From assembly GCF_048077055.1 (NCBI RefSeq), contig NZ_CP182236.1:930001-994000 (forward strand): a DNA stretch of 64,000 nucleotides, given 5' to 3'. The notes beneath the pieces were generated by a model. It was not told the DNA's origin and ran no database searches. It worked only from the letters and a program-made list of their open reading frames with translations. Position numbers and translations under genes: made by a program. Origin of the DNA: Egbenema bharatensis. GTDB taxonomy: Bacteria > Cyanobacteriota > Cyanobacteriia > Elainellales > Elainellaceae. This document shows positions 61,997 to 64,000 of the stretch, piece by piece. How positions within the stretch are numbered: the stretch's first letter is position 1; each line of letters begins with the position of its first letter.

Positions 61997-63426
61997 TTAC
62001 AGCCGAGGGCCAACGTTGGACAAGTTCAAGCTGTTGTAAAAGATGTCTTCGGCAATCTTAACGCCTAGGGGTACACCGCCAATATTGCATTGAAGATTGA
62101 TATTTTTGTTTTCATCTTCGACAAATGCATCAAACAACCAATGCACCCCCAAGTAGACGCGACTGACTCCATTTTCACGAATCATTTCCCATAAACCGCC
62201 TGGAAAACTGCGATCGTGCTTTGGACGTACCGTTCCCTGATTATCCTGATTCACACCATTGAATTCCTCGGAGACAAAGGTGAGATTCTTAAATAAATCA
62301 TCATTGCAATGACCTTTGACACCATAGAACAGCCGAGTGATATGCAACGCAGCGGCACCGAAGGTTGCATGACCAGAGGGATATGCTGGAAAGTTTGGGG
62401 TAAAGTTATTTTTCCCTCCAGAATTTGTGTTGGGAGCACCCAACGGTAGCCAGGACGGATCAGCATCCTCGCTAATCCTATTGGTTACACTATTGCCCAT
62501 TCCGGCAGGGCCTAAGGAGGGATCAGCTTCCCGAATCCCCACGACGGGCCGCCAGAAATCATGAATGTATTTTTGATCCCAGGATAGAATGCCAGCATCC
62601 CCCATGGCAGCGTTGACCAAGGCAAACAGCCGAGCATTTTGGGCAATATCGTTGCACTGTTGGATTGCAACTGCGCGAACAATTTGGTTATATAACCGAG
62701 GTGGAGTGCCTAGCCCAGCCGCACCATCGTAACCCCAGTAAATCCCCACTACCGTTTCATTTGGAGTCCGGCGATCGAAATCGGCTGGGAGTGTCCCCAT
62801 TAAAGCGGGCGCAATCCCTTTACCCCGGACTTGCCGCAGGGCATCAATATATTCCTGGCTTTGCAGAGCAGGCGGAGGAGCTAATTCATGACGTTCAGTG
62901 ACTGCAAAACACCGCGATTTTGCCCCATAAAAGGGAGCGTGAAATCCCTGCTCAGGATTATCTGGATCAGGACGGTGGGCACCCGGAGCCAAAGATGCCA
63001 CATAACCCACATCGCTGGCACCTGGGTCAGCCTGCCGCTTTTCCAACAGCTTTTGAGCGACTAAAAGACCATAATTACGACCCGCTTGTAAACCGTCTCC
63101 AGACAAATCTGCCTGGGCATATTTCGTGTCGAAAAGGCTTTCTGACTGGGAAATAAGCTGGTTAAAGTGGTGTAAGCTGCTGCTGCGATCGCTGCCTCAG
63201 GAGATGCACCCGGTTGAGGAGCCGGTAAGTTTGGCAAGTATGGAGATAGGTTAACAGGATGAACTGGATTTCCTACTGCTCCTGCGTAGGCATCATACAT
63301 TGCTAAGTGAACGATGGCTAAGGCCCGAGAACTTAAAGTGGGCCCCGTTTGCTCTCGCATACCATTTGTATGGCTGATGCGATTTGCTTCCAGAGCAACC
63401 TCGTTCCAATACAGAATTGCATCCAT
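61997..63426 (-). CDS. Vanadium-dependent haloperoxidase/PAP2-like protein (apparent frameshift)
   Basis: A protein of about 476 residues. The vanadate/phosphate pocket is formed by HDFWRPVVGIR (Arg), FPAYPSGHATFGAAA (Ser-Gly-His) and NGVSRVYLGVHWLFDAF (Arg and His), the triad of vanadium haloperoxidases and PAP2 phosphatases. The N-terminal frame (MDAILYWNEVALEANRISHT, start 63426 with AAGGA) ends falsely near 63070. One added base in the A run 63132-63135 joins it as QKAFFDTKYAQADLSGDGLQ. No signal peptide is evident. Similar genes occur in cyanobacteria; substrate and halide preference are unknown. Confidence 0.88.
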
Positions 63427-63732
63427 TTGAGTTTCCTTCAATTGCACTATATATTGTTTTTTCTGAACATCGACACGTTGGCTCACAAACACAAGAGCTT
63501 TGATGAGATGAGTCCATACAAATTTCAGACTAAAAGCATCTTGAACCCGAGTAGATATGAAGCCAAATTGCGGGTAGGAGTGTTCCATTGACTCAATTGC
63601 TAGGCACAAAAGCGAACCACAAGCACCTTGCCTCTTTCAATATGCAATTCGGCCAGGGCGATCGGCAGTACCCCGAAGGGTACTCTTGGGAAAATGAAGG
63701 TTATTTGAACTGATTTGATCTTTGAAGAAGCG
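63427..63732. other. 306-bp intergenic region
   Basis: Upstream of the haloperoxidase gene and downstream of the kinase gene (both minus strand). Includes a short hairpin TACCCCGAAGGGTA near 63670, which may be part of a terminator for the kinase gene. An in-frame upstream extension of the haloperoxidase frame to 63609 is not conserved-looking. Confidence 0.45.
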
Positions 63733-64000
63733 TCAGTTTTGGGATTGGCTGGGGGATTGGCTGGGTAAGGGAAGCATGACGGTGAAGGTTGTACCCTGAC
63801 CTAAGGTGCTGTTCACCTTAATTTGTCCCTGCTGTAGATCAACAAACCGTTTGACAATGTTCAACCCCAATCCTGTTCCAGGAATATTACTAACGTTTTT
63901 GCCCCGGTGGAACGGTTCAAACAGGTAGGGTTGATCCTCCAATGGAATCCCAATTCCCTGGTCTTGCACTTGAAAAATAATATGCTTCTGCTGCCGAGAA
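63733..64000 (-). CDS. Sensor histidine kinase, C-terminal part (runs off window)
   Basis: The last 89 or so residues of a histidine kinase ATPase domain. The G1 box is VQDQGIGIP, the F box LFEPFHRGKN and the G2 box GTGLGLNIVKRFV, followed by a Ser/Pro/Gln tail. The frame stays open to the window edge at 64000, so the N-terminal sensor part lies outside. The partner regulator cannot be identified here. Confidence 0.9.
   Translation of the reverse strand, partial: SRQQKHIIFQVQDQGIGIPLEDQPYLFEPFHRGKNVSNIPGTGLGLNIVKRFVDLQQGQIKVNSTLGQGTTFTVMLPLPSQSPSQSQN

Overview
The window comes from a cyanobacterium, probably a filamentous, non-marine one. It carries photosystem II genes (psbA, psbH, psbN), a high-light-inducible protein, a CrtR-type carotene hydroxylase, Ycf35 and many small proteins seen only in cyanobacteria. 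The sequence is also full of the GCGATCGC (HIP1) octamer and of heptanucleotide repeats typical of filamentous cyanobacteria. No rRNA, tRNA or CRISPR array was found.

Layout. 0-3.3 kb: arsenite efflux (ACR3) and arsenate reductase genes with an ArsR-like operator, then a LysR regulator whose last codons run into the end of an IS605-type element (3.2-5.1 kb; divergent tnpA and tnpB). 5.1-13.9 kb: core genes (a receiver-like protein lacking its phospho-acceptor, an ABC permease, pth, tatA, psbH/psbN, an SH3 lipoprotein, an acyltransferase, a PKHD hydroxylase, a HEAT protein). 13.9-25.3 kb: an accessory island with HicAB, HigBA, two Uma2 genes, several solitary HicB-like genes, a TetR regulator, an IS with 19-bp inverted repeats, a palindromic mini-element, two broken small genes, a partial gene duplication and a pentapeptide membrane protein. 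An unusual psbA sits inside this island. 25.6-51.7 kb: mostly core metabolism and housekeeping (GH13 enzyme, glpK, hli, agmatinase-like, gamma-carbonic-anhydrase-like, ftsH, flavin reductase, crtR, TPR, class II ribonucleotide reductase and ssb, endonuclease III, DUF502, creatininase family, GNAT, SigC-like sigma factor), with two MITE-like elements. 51.7-64 kb: a gene-poor 1.3 kb stretch, then priA, the ferredoxin/ycf35/DUF2997 group, recA, xseA-xseB, sodB, a vanadium-haloperoxidase-like gene and the end of a histidine kinase.

The strongest biological observation is the D1 protein at 15591-16688. It keeps every Mn-cluster ligand, both non-heme-iron histidines and the processed C-terminus, but the QB-pocket loop that normally contains Ser264-Phe265 is replaced by a sequence five residues longer. 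Several palindromes lie upstream of it, and a TetR-family gene lies 1.7 kb away. A TetR-controlled PSII variant with an altered QB niche is a hypothesis, not a demonstrated system.

Data quality: at least eight single-base deletions, mostly in short G/C runs, break seven conserved genes (tatA, a CxxC protein, crtR, nrdJ, priA, xseA, the haloperoxidase). All are deletions, and adding one base restores the family sequence each time. Sequencing or assembly error is the likeliest cause, so these entries are given with reconstructed spans.
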